DNA of 35,226 bases from Archangiaceae bacterium (lineage in GTDB: Bacteria > Myxococcota > Myxococcia > Myxococcales > Myxococcaceae), in the NCBI GenBank assembly GCA_016879935.1, contig JAACJQ010000340.1, positions 1 through 35,226 of the forward strand, written 5' to 3'. The translations under genes and the position numbers were made by a program. Of the stretch, positions 8,582 through 19,158 are shown piece by piece. The first letter of the stretch is position 1; every line of letters starts with the position of its first letter. The notes under the pieces were generated by a model. It made no database searches and was not told the origin of the DNA. It saw nothing but the letters and a program-made list of their open reading frames with translations.

Positions 8582-9027
8582 GGTGCCGGCGTGAAGCAAG
8601 CCGGTGGCCAGCGCCAGGCACGCGAGTGCGCTGCGCCCTCTGCGCACGAAGCTGCGCAACGCAGCTGGTGCGACGTGGTGCCTCGCGCCGCCTGCGCGGA
8701 GAGCGCCGCCCGCGACGCTCACCGATGCCGAAGTCGATGCAGACCAGAGTGAAACGGCTGGTGGGCGACGCGACAGCCTTCAGCGGAGCACCTGCGAGCA
8801 CTCCGGAGCCTCTTCCCCATCACGCTTCGTGGGGCGTCGGAGAATTCCTCGAATGAACGAGTTGGAATCTGGTCTCTGCGATCGTGCTCCGGTTCTTGTC
8901 GTTGAGCGGGCACTGGCACTGAAGCGGGAATCCCGAGAAGACCCTGAGCGCCGCTCAACCCTCGGCTGCTCCGCGGTCGATTCCGCCTTGCCTCCGTCGC
9001 GGGTTCGAGGTTCGAGCGACTCAACCC
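8582..9027. other. Intergenic region between divergent genes
   Basis: 446 bp between a minus-strand hydrolase and a plus-strand unknown gene. Open frames here have composition typical of shadows, and none looks like a protein. A small perfect hairpin (AGCTGCG, loop CAA, CGCAGCT) lies at 8650-8666. The region must hold the promoters of both neighbours, but I could not identify convincing -35/-10 or -24/-12 elements. Confidence 0.5.
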
Positions 9028-10422
9028 ATGCTCTCTGCCAAAGACCTCCACCGGAAGAAGCCCGCCGAGCAGCGCACGACCGTCGAGAAGTGGGTCGCCT
9101 GGCGTCGCGCTGGCGACCCTCAGGCAGCCGGGTTCTGGAGGGCGGCGACCGCAGTGCTGTCACTCGAGGTGCAGACTGGCGCCGACGTGAAGGCGCTCCT
9201 TCTCGACGAGCTCGTCGCCAGCGCGCGCTTCCTCGGAAGTGATGCGAAGCCGCTCGCCCGCGCGCTCGGCAGTTTCGTTCGTCGCGCACCACTTCAGACC
9301 CTGGGCGCGACGCTGAGGGCCGTGGAGGCGCTCTTTGGAACGTCGGCCCGTGTAACCTCCGTCGGCCTCCTGCGCACGCTCGCCGCCAGGCGCGACCTCG
9401 GGCCCGCCGAGCACGCGGCTGTCATCGACACCGTGGCGGCGATTCTGGGGCCGCCTCGAATCTCGGCTCCGCAGTCGCAGAGTATCAACCTGAGCGCGCT
9501 CCCGAAGCCACGCTTCAATCGTTCAGGAACGCTGCACCCGGACGACTACGCGCGGCTCGCCGCCGAACTCTCCCGGGTGATGGGGCCGCCGAAGCGAAAG
9601 GCTGCGCACGACAAAGACATCTACGAACTCGCGCACGTACTCGTCGAGGAGCGCGAGCACTCCTCGATCCAGGACGACGTCGTGCCGGAAACCGAAGGGC
9701 CGGTCTTCGAGAATCCGCTCGGGCACGACCTGACCGAGAGCGCCTCCGCCCGGCTCGAGCGGCTCGAGCACAAACCCGTGCTCGGGTTGATGAAGGTGGT
9801 CGAGACGCTGCGACGGAAGCGGGTCGACGTCTCGTCACTCGACGCGCGCCTGCCGCCATACGTCGCTCCACCGCCGCCCGAGTCGCTGGCGGCGCTGGCA
9901 AAGAAGGTCGGGGCGAAGGGAGAGGCGTTCGAGCTCGACCTCCCGTCCGGCCGCCTGTCGATGCACACCTCGGTCGACCCCGACATCGTGACGGAGCGAC
10001 GCTTCGCCCAGCCCGGCCGCCTGAACGGGCACCGGCTCGATGACGTCATACTGCTGACCCAGAAGCGCGCGGTGCGGTGGTCGACGCCGCAGTCAGCGAT
10101 CGCCACGGCGCTTTACGCGGGCGACGCAGAGTGGCTGCTCACGGTGTTCGCCGACTTCGGCAGCGAAATCGCACAGGCGCTCGTCGGTGAGCTCTTCGGC
10201 GACGGCGAGCTCATTTCGTCAGAGCGGCTCGGCAGCGCGACGCCCGGCCCCGACGTCCTCGTGGTGACCTCGTCACAGGACTACGCAGCGTGGTCGTACG
10301 GCTCCGATGCCCGCGGCCGCGTCGTCGCCGTGTTGATTCACGCACGCGGACTCTTCAAGGGGTGGAAGCACCGTCCGACTCGCCGAAAGGTGTACCCGGC
10401 CCGACGTCGAGTGCGCAGCTGA
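9028..10422 (+). CDS. Hypothetical protein, unrecognised, 464 aa
   Basis: A soluble protein of 464 residues with no signal peptide and no transmembrane segment. The N-terminal 150 residues are Ala/Leu/Arg-rich and predicted helical. A central segment is acidic (ERLEHKPVLGLMKVVETLRRK), followed by a PPYVAPPPP proline run near residue 277. The C-terminal third looks like a mixed alpha/beta domain (LMHTSVDPD through VLVVTSSQDYAAWSYG). No family was recognised. Coding statistics are good until about 10350, then the last 20 residues become Arg-rich (KHRPTRRKVYPARRR), which may mark a frameshift near the C-terminus. The ATG at 9028 has no obvious Shine-Dalgarno sequence. The neighbours give no functional clue. 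Confidence 0.65.
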   Translation: MLSAKDLHRKKPAEQRTTVEKWVAWRRAGDPQAAGFWRAATAVLSLEVQTGADVKALLLDELVASARFLGSDAKPLARALGSFVRRAPLQTLGATLRAVEALFGTSARVTSVGLLRTLAARRDLGPAEHAAVIDTVAAILGPPRISAPQSQSINLSALPKPRFNRSGTLHPDDYARLAAELSRVMGPPKRKAAHDKDIYELAHVLVEEREHSSIQDDVVPETEGPVFENPLGHDLTESASARLERLEHKPVLGLMKVVETLRRKRVDVSSLDARLPPYVAPPPPESLAALAKKVGAKGEAFELDLPSGRLSMHTSVDPDIVTERRFAQPGRLNGHRLDDVILLTQKRAVRWSTPQSAIATALYAGDAEWLLTVFADFGSEIAQALVGELFGDGELISSERLGSATPGPDVLVVTSSQDYAAWSYGSDARGRVVAVLIHARGLFKGWKHRPTRRKVYPARRRVRS

Positions 10423-10608
10423 CGTCGAGCCGGGCAGGCAACAGGAAGCAGCAGCCGCTTCGTCACGGACGTCGGTGACGAGCACTGCGTGGTGTGCGCG
10501 CCAGGTGAATCACGACGGGCACGTCGCGACCGGGTTCGACTTCGCGAGCGATGAAGGCTCTGGTCGAAGCCGCTGAGGCGCTCGACGCTGAAAAGCCAGT
10601 GAAGTGAC
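10423..10608 (+). other. Gap with possible eroded C-terminus of the upstream gene
   Basis: 186 bp between the unknown gene and the end of truB. Another plus-strand frame reads a short coding-like tail (MKALVEAAEALDAEKPVK, 10551-10607) ending at a TGA next to the truB stop. It could be the remains of the true C-terminus of the 9028 gene after frameshifts, or chance. No terminator hairpin with a T-run was found. Confidence 0.25.
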
Positions 10609-11487
10609 TCAGTCTGCCTGATTGGCCAACACGCGCTTGTAGACGAGCCTTCCACGCCGAATCTCGGCCAGGGCCAACACCTCACCCGTCGGCCCCGTCA
10701 CGCGCACCATCGCCTCGTCCGGTCGTGCGACCTCGACGACACCGCCGTGCTTGACGCGATCAGCCTCTGCCTCGTTCGTCTTCACCTCAGGCAGAAACGC
10801 CAACGACTCATCGAGCGACGCGAGCTTCCCCGCCACCGCCTCGGCGCCCTTGTCGACGATCTCCTGCAACGGAATCGCGCGAGCGATCGCGAACGGCCCG
10901 CTCTGCGTACGTCGGAGCGCCGTCAAATGGGCTCCACACCCGAGCGCCTCACCGATGTCGGCCGCCAGCGTGCGCACGAAGAAGCCCTTGCTGCACGCCA
11001 CCGACAGCTTCAGCTCATCTGAGGTGAAGTCATTCAACGTCAACGAGAACACCGTCACGGGCCGCGCCTCGCGCTCCACCTCTTCCCCCGCGCGCGCCAG
11101 CTCGTACAGCCGCTTCCCGTCCTTCTTGATGGCCGAGTACATCGGCGGCGTCTGATGCAGCTCTCCGCGAAAGGCGGCGAACACCTGCTCGAGCCGCTCC
11201 CGCGTCAGCGCCGGCACCGCGCGCGTCTGGAGCACGGCCCCTTCGGCGTCGAGCGTGTCGGTCGTCACTCCCAACTTCAGGGTCGCGTCGTAGGCCTTGT
11301 TCCCATCGGTGAGCACCTGGGCGATGCGCGTCGCGTCTCCGAGACAGACCGCCATCACGCCCGTCGCCATCGGGTCGAGCGTGCCGGTGTGCCCGGCCTT
11401 CTTCACCTTCAGCGCCCGGCGGACGATCTGGACCACGTCTGACGACGTCGGGCCCTTCGGCTTGTCCACCACGAGCACGCCGTTCAC
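10609..11487 (-). CDS. truB: tRNA pseudouridine(55) synthase TruB
   Basis: Isomerises U55 in the T-psi-C loop of tRNAs. The 292-residue protein has the family's opening (VLVVDKPKGPTSSDVV) and the catalytic motif HTGTLDPMATG with Asp38. The region MYSAIKKDGKRLYELAR matches the conserved Tyr/Lys segment of the active-site cleft, and the C-terminus has a PUA-like tail. The GTG start at 11487 follows the rbfA stop by 3 bp, so it is coupled to rbfA. It is the last gene of the rimP-to-truB operon; no convincing terminator is visible after the stop. Confidence 0.97.
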   Translation of the reverse strand: MNGVLVVDKPKGPTSSDVVQIVRRALKVKKAGHTGTLDPMATGVMAVCLGDATRIAQVLTDGNKAYDATLKLGVTTDTLDAEGAVLQTRAVPALTRERLEQVFAAFRGELHQTPPMYSAIKKDGKRLYELARAGEEVEREARPVTVFSLTLNDFTSDELKLSVACSKGFFVRTLAADIGEALGCGAHLTALRRTQSGPFAIARAIPLQEIVDKGAEAVAGKLASLDESLAFLPEVKTNEAEADRVKHGGVVEVARPDEAMVRVTGPTGEVLALAEIRRGRLVYKRVLANQAD

Positions 11488-11490
11488 GAA

Positions 11491-11850
11491 CTACCAGCCT
11501 TCCTTCGCCTTCACTTCCTTGATCAGCCGCTCGATCTTGTCGCCCTCTTCGAGCGAGCCATCGAACGTGAAGAACACCTCGGGCGAGACGCGCAGCTTCA
11601 CCTTGCTCGTCACCTCACGCCGCACGTAGCCCTTCGCTGCGTCGAGGCCGGCCTGCGTCTTGGCCTTCTCTTCTTCGGTGCCGATCATCGAGTAGTAGAT
11701 GCGCGCGACCCTCAGGTCGGGAGACACCTTCACGCCGGTGATCGTGATGTACCCAATGCGGGGATCGTGGAGATCGCCCCGAATCAACATGTCCGCGACG
11801 GCGGCCTGAATCTCCTGGCCGACCCGCTCGGGTCTGATCTTCGTCGCCAT
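11491..11850 (-). CDS. rbfA: Ribosome-binding factor A
   Basis: 30S maturation factor that binds near the 5' helix of 16S rRNA. It has 119 residues with the KH-type RbfA fold: [17 protein letters not shown] at the N-terminus, then [26 protein letters not shown] and the [18 protein letters not shown] segment typical of the family. The ATG at 11850 was chosen because a longer in-frame reading would run into the preceding gene. It lies 4 bp after the DUF503 stop and uses the GAGGAG at that gene's end as ribosome-binding site. Confidence 0.96.
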   Translation of the reverse strand: MATKIRPERVGQEIQAAVADMLIRGDLHDPRIGYITITGVKVSPDLRVARIYYSMIGTEEEKAKTQAGLDAAKGYVRREVTSKVKLRVSPEVFFTFDGSLEEGDKIERLIKEVKAKEGW

Positions 11851-11854
11851 CTCG

Positions 11855-12421
11855 TCACTCCTCGTCTTCTTCGCGACCGCCGCGCGATGCTTCCCACTCT
11901 CGCCGGTTCCGCAGGCTGCGCGCCAGCGCACGGGCATCGTCGAGCGACAGGTTGTTCGGCGCCGAAGGTTTCGGGCCGTTCTTGCGCGGAGCAGACGGCG
12001 TCGGCACCGGCGGCTGACGCGCGTGCCGGTCTTCCCAGTCGCCCAGCCCTTCGGCTTCTGCGAGCGAACGCTCTCCGCGCGGAATGGTGAGGTTCGAGAA
12101 GTCGTCGTCTTCGGCTCGCGAGAACAGCTGATCGCCGAACGCGAGAATCTCGATCTCCCGGTGCGCGACCGGCGCGACGTACATGTCTTCGATGTACTGA
12201 AGAATCTTGTCCATCATCTCGTTCACGTGGCGGCGCTCGTTGCCCACCACCGCGAGCGCGATGACGCCGCGCGTGTACACGTCGTTGTCTTCGACCTCGG
12301 CGACGGCCACGTTGAACTTGGCCTTCACGCGATCGGTCACCCGACGCAGCACCTGCCGCTTGCCCTTGAGCGACCCCGCCGCGGGGATGTCGATCGTCAC
12401 TCGGGCGACGCAGACGAACAT
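11855..12421 (-). CDS. DUF503 (YlxP-like) protein with C-terminal extension
   Basis: DUF503 protein, found next to infB-rbfA in many bacteria and named YlxP in Bacillus; its molecular role is unclear. The conserved domain fills about residues 1-95 ([43 protein letters not shown]). Typical members stop there; this one is 188 residues and carries about 90 extra residues, with a Pro/Lys-rich stretch and an acidic tail ending in EEDEE. The ATG at 12421 is preferred over an in-frame TTG two codons upstream. The AAGGAC 7-12 nt upstream may serve as ribosome-binding site. Confidence 0.9.
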   Translation of the reverse strand: MFVCVARVTIDIPAAGSLKGKRQVLRRVTDRVKAKFNVAVAEVEDNDVYTRGVIALAVVGNERRHVNEMMDKILQYIEDMYVAPVAHREIEILAFGDQLFSRAEDDDFSNLTIPRGERSLAEAEGLGDWEDRHARQPPVPTPSAPRKNGPKPSAPNNLSLDDARALARSLRNRREWEASRGGREEDEE

Positions 12422-12461
12422 GACCAAAACCGTCCTTCTCTCGATTCGACGAAAGGCCAGA

Positions 12462-12502
12462 CCGGAGCGCCGTCTTCCCCTGAAGGAAGCCGAGCGCTCC
12501 GG
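12462..12502 (-). other. Intergenic hairpin infB/DUF503
   Basis: A perfect 9-bp stem (CCGGAGCGC / GCGCTCCGG) encloses a 23-nt loop that can itself form a 5-bp CTTCC/GGAAG stem. It lies in the 93-bp gap after infB. No T-run follows on the minus strand, so it is more likely an mRNA processing or stability element, or a partial attenuator, than a full terminator. Confidence 0.4.
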
Positions 12503-12514
12503 CCGCTCACCTCA

Positions 12515-15403
12515 TCAGCTGAGGCTCGGCCGCGTCTCCTCGATCTCGAAGGCCTCGATGACGTCGCCCGGCTGCAGCTCGTTGAAGCCGTCGATGCCGA
12601 TACCGCACTCGAAGCCCATGGCGACCTCCTTCACGTCGTCCTTGAAGCGACGCAGGCTGGCCACCTTGCCCTGGTAGATCTGCTTGTTCGCGCGGAACAG
12701 CCGCAGGAACGCGTTGCGCTTGATGACGCCGTCGAGCACCGACGAGCCCGCGATGGTGCCGAGCTTGGGCACGTTGAAGAGGTTGCGAACCTCGGCCTTG
12801 CCCAGCTTCTTCTCGGTGCGAATGGGCTCGAGCAGGTCTTCCATGTGCTTGATGGAGGCGTCGAGGAGCTCGTAGATGATGCTGTACGTCTCCCACTTCA
12901 CGCCCAGGTGCTTGGCCGCCGCTTCGGCGCCAGACTCGGGCCGCGAGTTGAAGCCCATCACCATGGCGCCGAAGGCCGCCGCGTTGTTGATGTCGGTCTC
13001 GGTCATCATGCCGACGCCCTTCTGCACGATGGTGACCTTCACCTTCTTGGTCGAGAGCTTGTTCACCGCGTCGGCGCAGGCCTCGAGCGACCCCGAGACG
13101 TCGGCCTTCAAGATGATCTTGAGCTCCTTCTGCTCGGCCACCTTCTGCTTGGCGAGCAGGTCTTCGAGCGTCTCGCGCGACGTCTTGCCGGCTGCGGCCT
13201 GGCGCGCCTTCAAGATGCGGTGATCGGCGATCTGCTTGGCGGCCTTCTCGTCGGCGACGATGTTGAAGATGTCGCCTGCGGTGGGCACGCCCGACATGCC
13301 GATGACCTCGGCCGAGTAGCCCGGCTTGACCTCGTCGATGGTCTGACCGCGGTCGTTGATCATCATGCGAATGCGGCCGAAGTGCGCGCCGCTGACGAGG
13401 GCGTCGCCCTTGCGGAGCGTGCCTTCCTGCACGAGCACCGTGGCGATGGGGCCACGACCCTTCTCGAGGCGGGCTTCGAGCACGACGCCCATGGCAGGGC
13501 GGCCGGCGTTGGCCTTGAGCTCGAGCACTTCGGACTGCAGCGCGAGGTTCTCGAGCAGCAGGTCGAGGCCCATGCGGGTCTTGGCCGAGACGGGCACCAT
13601 GATGACCTCGCCGCCCCAGTCTTCGGCGAGCAGGCCAGCATCGGCGAGATCCTTCTTCACGCGGTCGGCGTTGGCGCCCGGCAGGTCCATCTTGTTGATG
13701 GCGACGACGATGGGCACTTCGGCCTTCTGCGCGTGCTGAATGGCTTCCTTCGTCTGCGGCATGACGCCGTCGTCGCCGGCGACGACGAGCACCACGACGT
13801 CGGTCACGTTCGCGCCGCGGGCACGCATGGCCGAGAAGGCCTCGTGGCCAGGGGTGTCGAGGAAGGTGATTTCACCGGCCGACGACTTCACCGTGTAGGC
13901 GCCGACGTGCTGGGTGATGCCACCGGCTTCGCCACCGGCGACGTTCGCCTGGCGAATCGCGTCGAGCAGCGAGGTCTTGCCGTGGTCGACATGGCCCATG
14001 ACGGTCACCACGGGCGGACGCGAGGTGTAGTCCTCGGGCTTCTCTTCGACCTTCGGCAGGAAGTCCTCGACCTCGAAGCCGACCTTCTTCACCGTCCACC
14101 CGAAGTCGGCGGCGAGAATGCCGGCCGTGTCGGGGTCGACCATCTGGTTCGCGGTGGCCATCTTCCCGCCGGCCATCAGCTTCTTGATGATGTCCGAGGT
14201 CTTGACGCCCATGCGCTGCGAGAGATCGCTGACGGCGATGCCGTCTTGCACCTTGATGACCTTCTTCTCTTCGGCCATCTGGGTGATGAGGGTCTTCTGA
14301 CCCTTCTTGGTCGGCTTCTTCTTCTTGCCGCGCACGGGAATGGCGGTGCGGCCGAAGATGATCTCGCGAATGTCGGTGGTGCTGGTGGTCTCCTTGTCCT
14401 TCTCGCGCTTGCCGGTGCCGCGGCCGCGCTCCTTCTCGCGCGCAGTCGCTTCCTTCGAGCCCGGAGCGAACTGGTTGGGGACGACGCGGAAGACCTTCTC
14501 GTCACCCGCAGTGGCCTTGCGGCCGGGAGCCATCGGGTACCGGCTCGCCGAGGGCGCGGTCGGGGTGACGCGCTTGACGGCGATGAGCGGGCGGCTGACG
14601 AGCACGGCCTGCGTCGCCGTCGGCACGAGCGGCCGGGGCGGAGCGACGGGCGTGGTGGGGCCGGTCGCGGTCGCACCGACACCAACGGCCGGGCGAATCG
14701 TGACGCCCGGGCGGGGCGACGACGCGCGCGGCATCACCGCGACGCCAGTGCGCACGGTCGGAGGAACGGCAGCGCCCGCGTGACGAATCGACGGGGCCGA
14801 AGCGCGAGGCGCGGGCACCGACGTGGGCTGCGCCACGACCGCAGCAGGCGCGACGGGAGCCACCGGCGCAGCGGCGATGGGCGGCGCGACGGGCGCAGGC
14901 GTGGGGGCCGACGCGGGAGCCGCGGGCACCGGCGTGGGAACGGCAGTGGCGGCCACGGCGGGCGGGGTCTCGGGCGTCGGCTGGGGGGCTTGGGTCACAG
15001 GAGCGGGCGGCGGCTCGACGGGCGCAACGGCCGGGGTCGACTCGACCGCGACAGGCGCGGGCGGCGGCTCGACGGGCGCAGCGACAGGCGGAGGGGCCAC
15101 GGGAGGAGCGGCAGCCGGCTTGTGCGGCTCGGCATGCATGGTCGTCGTCTGCACCGCGTCACCGACACGGCGGCGAACGACGAAGCCCTTGGCGGCGACG
15201 GCCGGCGCAGGCGCCTTCGGCTTGAGCTTGTCGACGACCTTCTTCACGGCCTCGACGGCCTGGTCTTCTTCGAGCGACGACGAGTGCGACTTCACGTCGT
15301 ACCCGAGCCCGGCCAGCGTGCTGACCATGGCCTTGTTGTCCAGCTCGATGCCGTGGTTGTCCTTCAACTCTTTCGCGATTTCGTGAACGCGCTTCTTCGT
15401 CAT
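12515..15403 (-). CDS. infB: Translation initiation factor IF-2
   Basis: GTPase that places initiator fMet-tRNA on the 30S subunit. It has 962 residues starting [13 protein letters not shown], the IF2 N-terminal domain (about 1-55). A very long Pro/Ala/Val-rich low-complexity linker follows (about 100-320), as is usual in myxobacteria, then a basic segment and the G domain. G1 is GHVDHGKT (470-477), G2 is in [11 protein letters not shown]3 is DTPGHEAF and G4 is NKMD. Domains II, III and C2 follow to the end at [10 protein letters not shown] further 52 upstream in-frame residues were excluded because ATG 15403 starts exactly at the conserved N-terminus. It lies in the nusA-infB operon between ylxR and the DUF503 gene. 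Confidence 0.98.
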   Translation of the reverse strand: MTKKRVHEIAKELKDNHGIELDNKAMVSTLAGLGYDVKSHSSSLEEDQAVEAVKKVVDKLKPKAPAPAVAAKGFVVRRRVGDAVQTTTMHAEPHKPAAAPPVAPPPVAAPVEPPPAPVAVESTPAVAPVEPPPAPVTQAPQPTPETPPAVAATAVPTPVPAAPASAPTPAPVAPPIAAAPVAPVAPAAVVAQPTSVPAPRASAPSIRHAGAAVPPTVRTGVAVMPRASSPRPGVTIRPAVGVGATATGPTTPVAPPRPLVPTATQAVLVSRPLIAVKRVTPTAPSASRYPMAPGRKATAGDEKVFRVVPNQFAPGSKEATAREKERGRGTGKREKDKETTSTTDIREIIFGRTAIPVRGKKKKPTKKGQKTLITQMAEEKKVIKVQDGIAVSDLSQRMGVKTSDIIKKLMAGGKMATANQMVDPDTAGILAADFGWTVKKVGFEVEDFLPKVEEKPEDYTSRPPVVTVMGHVDHGKTSLLDAIRQANVAGGEAGGITQHVGAYTVKSSAGEITFLDTPGHEAFSAMRARGANVTDVVVLVVAGDDGVMPQTKEAIQHAQKAEVPIVVAINKMDLPGANADRVKKDLADAGLLAEDWGGEVIMVPVSAKTRMGLDLLLENLALQSEVLELKANAGRPAMGVVLEARLEKGRGPIATVLVQEGTLRKGDALVSGAHFGRIRMMINDRGQTIDEVKPGYSAEVIGMSGVPTAGDIFNIVADEKAAKQIADHRILKARQAAAGKTSRETLEDLLAKQKVAEQKELKIILKADVSGSLEACADAVNKLSTKKVKVTIVQKGVGMMTETDINNAAAFGAMVMGFNSRPESGAEAAAKHLGVKWETYSIIYELLDASIKHMEDLLEPIRTEKKLGKAEVRNLFNVPKLGTIAGSSVLDGVIKRNAFLRLFRANKQIYQGKVASLRRFKDDVKEVAMGFECGIGIDGFNELQPGDVIEAFEIEETRPSLS

Positions 15404-15453
15404 GTGCCGTGCCCCGTACTTCAGAACCCTGTGGGATGAAAGTGATGAACCAG

Positions 15454-15469
15454 CCCACGAAACCGTGGG
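15454..15469 (-). other. Hairpin in infB leader
   Basis: A perfect 6-bp stem with a tetraloop (CCCACG, AAAC, CGTGGG) lies 50 nt upstream of the infB start, within a 196-bp ylxR-infB gap that holds no gene. Such a long gap is unusual inside this operon, and some family members have a ribosomal L7Ae-like gene here. It could be a leader element or an internal promoter region. Confidence 0.3.
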
Positions 15470-15599
15470 TCCTGTGACCTGTTCGACACGCGCTCTTCGA
15501 GCCCGTGGCGCTCGCTGCAAACCTGTCGGTGCGCGCGACGTGCTGCTCCTCGCGGTCACCGTTTGGGACGATTGGAATGGTGCTGCACTTCGTCGCTCG

Positions 15600-15878
15600 T
15601 CAGGTCTGCAGGGCTTCCTCCAGGTGGTTCAGTTCCAGCTCAATCGACTGCTTGAAGGCCCGCTGAAATGCCTTCTTCTTCACGGCTGCTTTGAGGCAGC
15701 CCGGACCACAGAGATATGCCCCCCTGCCAGGGGCGGTCTGTGCCGTGTCTTTCACAGGCTGGTGTCGTTCGTTGAGCACCAGTCGATGGAGCAGCGCTTT
15801 GGGCTGCTTCTTCCCGCACCCGAGGCACGTGCGAACGGGCCCCGGCCTTTCATCAGTCGTCACGACGTTCGAATCCAC
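15600..15878 (-). CDS. ylxR: YlxR (DUF448) RNA-binding protein
   Basis: A 92-residue YlxR-family protein, encoded between nusA and infB in many bacteria. Some members are implicated in RNase P or nucleoid-linked regulation. The family signature is clear: RTCLGCGKKQPKALLHRLV near the N-terminus, then GRGAYLCGPGCLKAAVKKKAFQRAF. The cysteine pairs CxxC and CxxxC are present. The GTG at 15878 is the start in the only frame that keeps the domain, 62 bp after the nusA stop. Confidence 0.95.
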   Translation of the reverse strand: MDSNVVTTDERPGPVRTCLGCGKKQPKALLHRLVLNERHQPVKDTAQTAPGRGAYLCGPGCLKAAVKKKAFQRAFKQSIELELNHLEEALQT

Positions 15879-15940
15879 GAAGTTCCATCAGACGCCCCAT
15901 CGACCGGCAACCGACGGCTGCCGGCCGAATGGTTGGGCGT

Positions 15941-17656
<1,716 letters not shown>

Positions 17657-17673
17657 GTGTCTTCCTTGTCCGC

Positions 17674-17691
17674 GGCCATCGGGTGATGGCC
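17674..17691 (-). other. Hairpin just upstream of nusA
   Basis: A perfect 7-bp stem with a 4-nt loop (GGCCATC, GGGT, GATGGCC) lies 17 nt upstream of the nusA ATG in the 79-bp rimP-nusA gap, just before its Shine-Dalgarno sequence. It could modulate nusA translation; autoregulation of nusA operons is known in enterobacteria, and the link here is inference. Confidence 0.35.
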
Positions 17692-17735
17692 TGTATGTGC
17701 ACTGCGTGTGTTGCTGCGAAACGACTGCTTGAGAC

Positions 17736-18224
17736 TCAGGTGAACTCGAACTCGAGGTTGGCCTTCGCGATGTCCTTCAGGGGAATCGTGAAGACGCCGG
17801 CGCCTTCGACCTCGACGGCGACGGTCTCGGCAGACGCCTCTTTGAGCGCTCCGAGGAAGTTCTTTCGTGGCGGCTCGCCGAACGGGCCGTACGTCTTGAT
17901 GCGCACCTTCTGGCCGATGACGCGCTTGAAGTGCTCGGGCTTCTTGAGCGGGCGGTTGACGCCGGGGCTCGAGACCTCGAGGGAGTACGCCTGGGTGATG
18001 AAGTCTTCGACGTCGAGCGCGGTGTCGACCGCGTTGCTGGCCTTCTGGCACTCGTCGACGCCCACGCCGCCGTTCGGGTTGTCGATGAAGAGCCGCAGAA
18101 TCCACTCGTTGTGCTCGCGCACGAACTCGAGGTCGAGCAGCTCGAGGCCCTCGGCGGCAATGAGCGGGTCACACACCTTGCGTGCGCGCTCTTCAGTCGT
18201 CTGGTTGTTCTGCTTCTCGCCCAA
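17736..18224 (-). CDS. rimP: Ribosome maturation factor RimP
   Basis: 30S assembly factor. It has 162 residues if started at TTG 18224 (GEKQNNQTTEERARKVCDPL). The core is typical: LELLDLEFVREHNEWILRLFID, then DECQKASNAVDTALDVED and LEVSSPGVNRPLKKPEHF, followed by an SH3-like C-terminal domain. Upstream in-frame GTG codons at 18266 and 18257 lie inside a perfect hairpin and add residues not seen in the family. The TTG has a GGGGGT sequence about 10 nt upstream, so it is the preferred start, with moderate certainty. It is the first gene of the nusA-infB operon, divergent from the nitrilase gene. Confidence 0.92.
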   Translation of the reverse strand: MGEKQNNQTTEERARKVCDPLIAAEGLELLDLEFVREHNEWILRLFIDNPNGGVGVDECQKASNAVDTALDVEDFITQAYSLEVSSPGVNRPLKKPEHFKRVIGQKVRIKTYGPFGEPPRKNFLGALKEASAETVAVEVEGAGVFTIPLKDIAKANLEFEFT

Positions 18225-18245
18225 GGAAACGACCCCCAGAAATGC

Positions 18246-18269
18246 AAAGTGGGCCACCAGGCCCACTTT
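18246..18269 (-). promoter_or_regulatory. Perfect hairpin in rimP leader
   Basis: A 10-bp perfect inverted repeat with a 4-nt loop (AAAGTGGGCC, ACCA, GGCCCACTTT) ends 21 nt upstream of the proposed rimP TTG. On the minus strand the stem ends in CTTT and is followed by GCATTTCT, so it partly resembles an intrinsic terminator. As the first structure in the operon leader it may attenuate or protect the transcript. A weak -35-like TTTACA lies at 18320-18325 (minus strand), without a good -10. Confidence 0.5.
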
Positions 18270-18356
18270 CGAGAACTGCCGAAAAGTGACGGGGCCTCCT
18301 ACGTCATCAGGTGGGGCGATGTAAACCAGCCCTTCGAGAACTGGTAAGTGGCCGCC

Positions 18357-19157
18357 ATGACGCTGCTTGCTGCCGTTCAGATGACCAGCGGAGCCGACAA
18401 GGCGCAGAACCTCGCGACGGCCACGGCGCTCGTTCGCAAGGCCGCCCGCCGCGGCGCCCAGTTCGTCGGCCTGCCCGAGAACTTCGCGTGGATGGGCCCC
18501 GAGCCCGAGCGCGACCAGAACGCGGAGTCACTGGAAGGGCCGACGCTGAGCGCGCTCCAATCGCTCGCGAAGGAGCTGAGCGTCACGTTGCTCGCAGGCT
18601 CCATTCTGGAAGCTGGCGCACCAGGCGGCCGGCTCTTCAACACCTCGGTGCTGTTCGGGCCTGACGGGGCGCGGCTGGGCGCGTACCGCAAGATGCACCT
18701 GTTCGACGTCGAGGTCGGAGACGGCCAGACGTACCGCGAGTCGGCCGCCGTCGCGCCCGGCACCGAGGTCGTCGTGGCGAACGCGCCTTTTGGCAAGGTG
18801 GGGCTGTCGGTTTGTTACGACCTGCGTTTCCCCGAGCTCTATCGAAAACACTCCGAAGCCGGAGCCGTGCTGCTGACGGTGCCCGCCGCCTTCACGCTCG
18901 CGACGGGGAAGGACCATTGGGAGGTGCTGCTCCGCGCGCGCGCCATCGAGAACCAGGCGTACGTGATCGCGCCGGCGCAGCAGGGCAGACACCCGAAGGA
19001 TCGGATGACGTGGGGTCACGCGATGATCGTCGACCCGTGGGGGCTGGTGACGGCGCGCGCGAGTGAAGGTGAAGGCCTGGCGATGGCGGAGTTCGACGAG
19101 GCGTTGCTGGCGAAGGTGCGTCGCAACCTGCCTGCGTTGCAGCACCGCAAGCTTTGA
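18357..19157 (+). CDS. Nitrilase-superfamily amidase (Nit1/omega-amidase-like)
   Basis: A 266-residue carbon-nitrogen hydrolase. The Glu-Lys-Cys triad is visible as Glu41 (LPENF), Lys112 (YRKMHLFD) and Cys153 (VCYDLRFPE). The TWGHAMIVDPWG segment near residue 220 is characteristic of the Nit1/YbeM branch, which hydrolyses deaminated glutathione and related omega-amides. The exact substrate is an inference from the branch. The ATG at 18357 was chosen; an in-frame GTG three codons upstream is possible. It is transcribed divergently from rimP, and its stop is 1 bp from the stop of the convergent protease gene. Confidence 0.9.
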   Translation: MTLLAAVQMTSGADKAQNLATATALVRKAARRGAQFVGLPENFAWMGPEPERDQNAESLEGPTLSALQSLAKELSVTLLAGSILEAGAPGGRLFNTSVLFGPDGARLGAYRKMHLFDVEVGDGQTYRESAAVAPGTEVVVANAPFGKVGLSVCYDLRFPELYRKHSEAGAVLLTVPAAFTLATGKDHWEVLLRARAIENQAYVIAPAQQGRHPKDRMTWGHAMIVDPWGLVTARASEGEGLAMAEFDEALLAKVRRNLPALQHRKL

Positions 19158-19158
19158 G

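Noticed and set aside
8604-9242. 212-aa open frame on the plus strand across the intergenic gap
   Set aside because: Ser/Arg-rich composition without any domain, and it overlaps the start of the 9028 gene in another frame.
12462-12502. Rho-independent terminator after infB
   Set aside because: The hairpin is strong but lacks a T-run, and the operon genes downstream need readthrough, so it is listed only as a hairpin.
12023-15439. Very long open frame (1138 aa) on the plus strand
   Set aside because: It is the antisense shadow of infB and its neighbours: His/Arg/Gly/Asp-rich composition, no domain, and complete overlap with clearly conserved genes.
15404-15559. 52-residue N-terminal extension of IF-2
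   Set aside because: Arg-rich, not family-like, and ATG 15403 begins exactly at the conserved IF2 N-terminal domain.
18225-18266. 14-residue N-terminal extension of RimP from GTG 18266
   Set aside because: These codons are part of a perfect hairpin and are not seen in the family; TTG 18224 has a usable ribosome-binding site.
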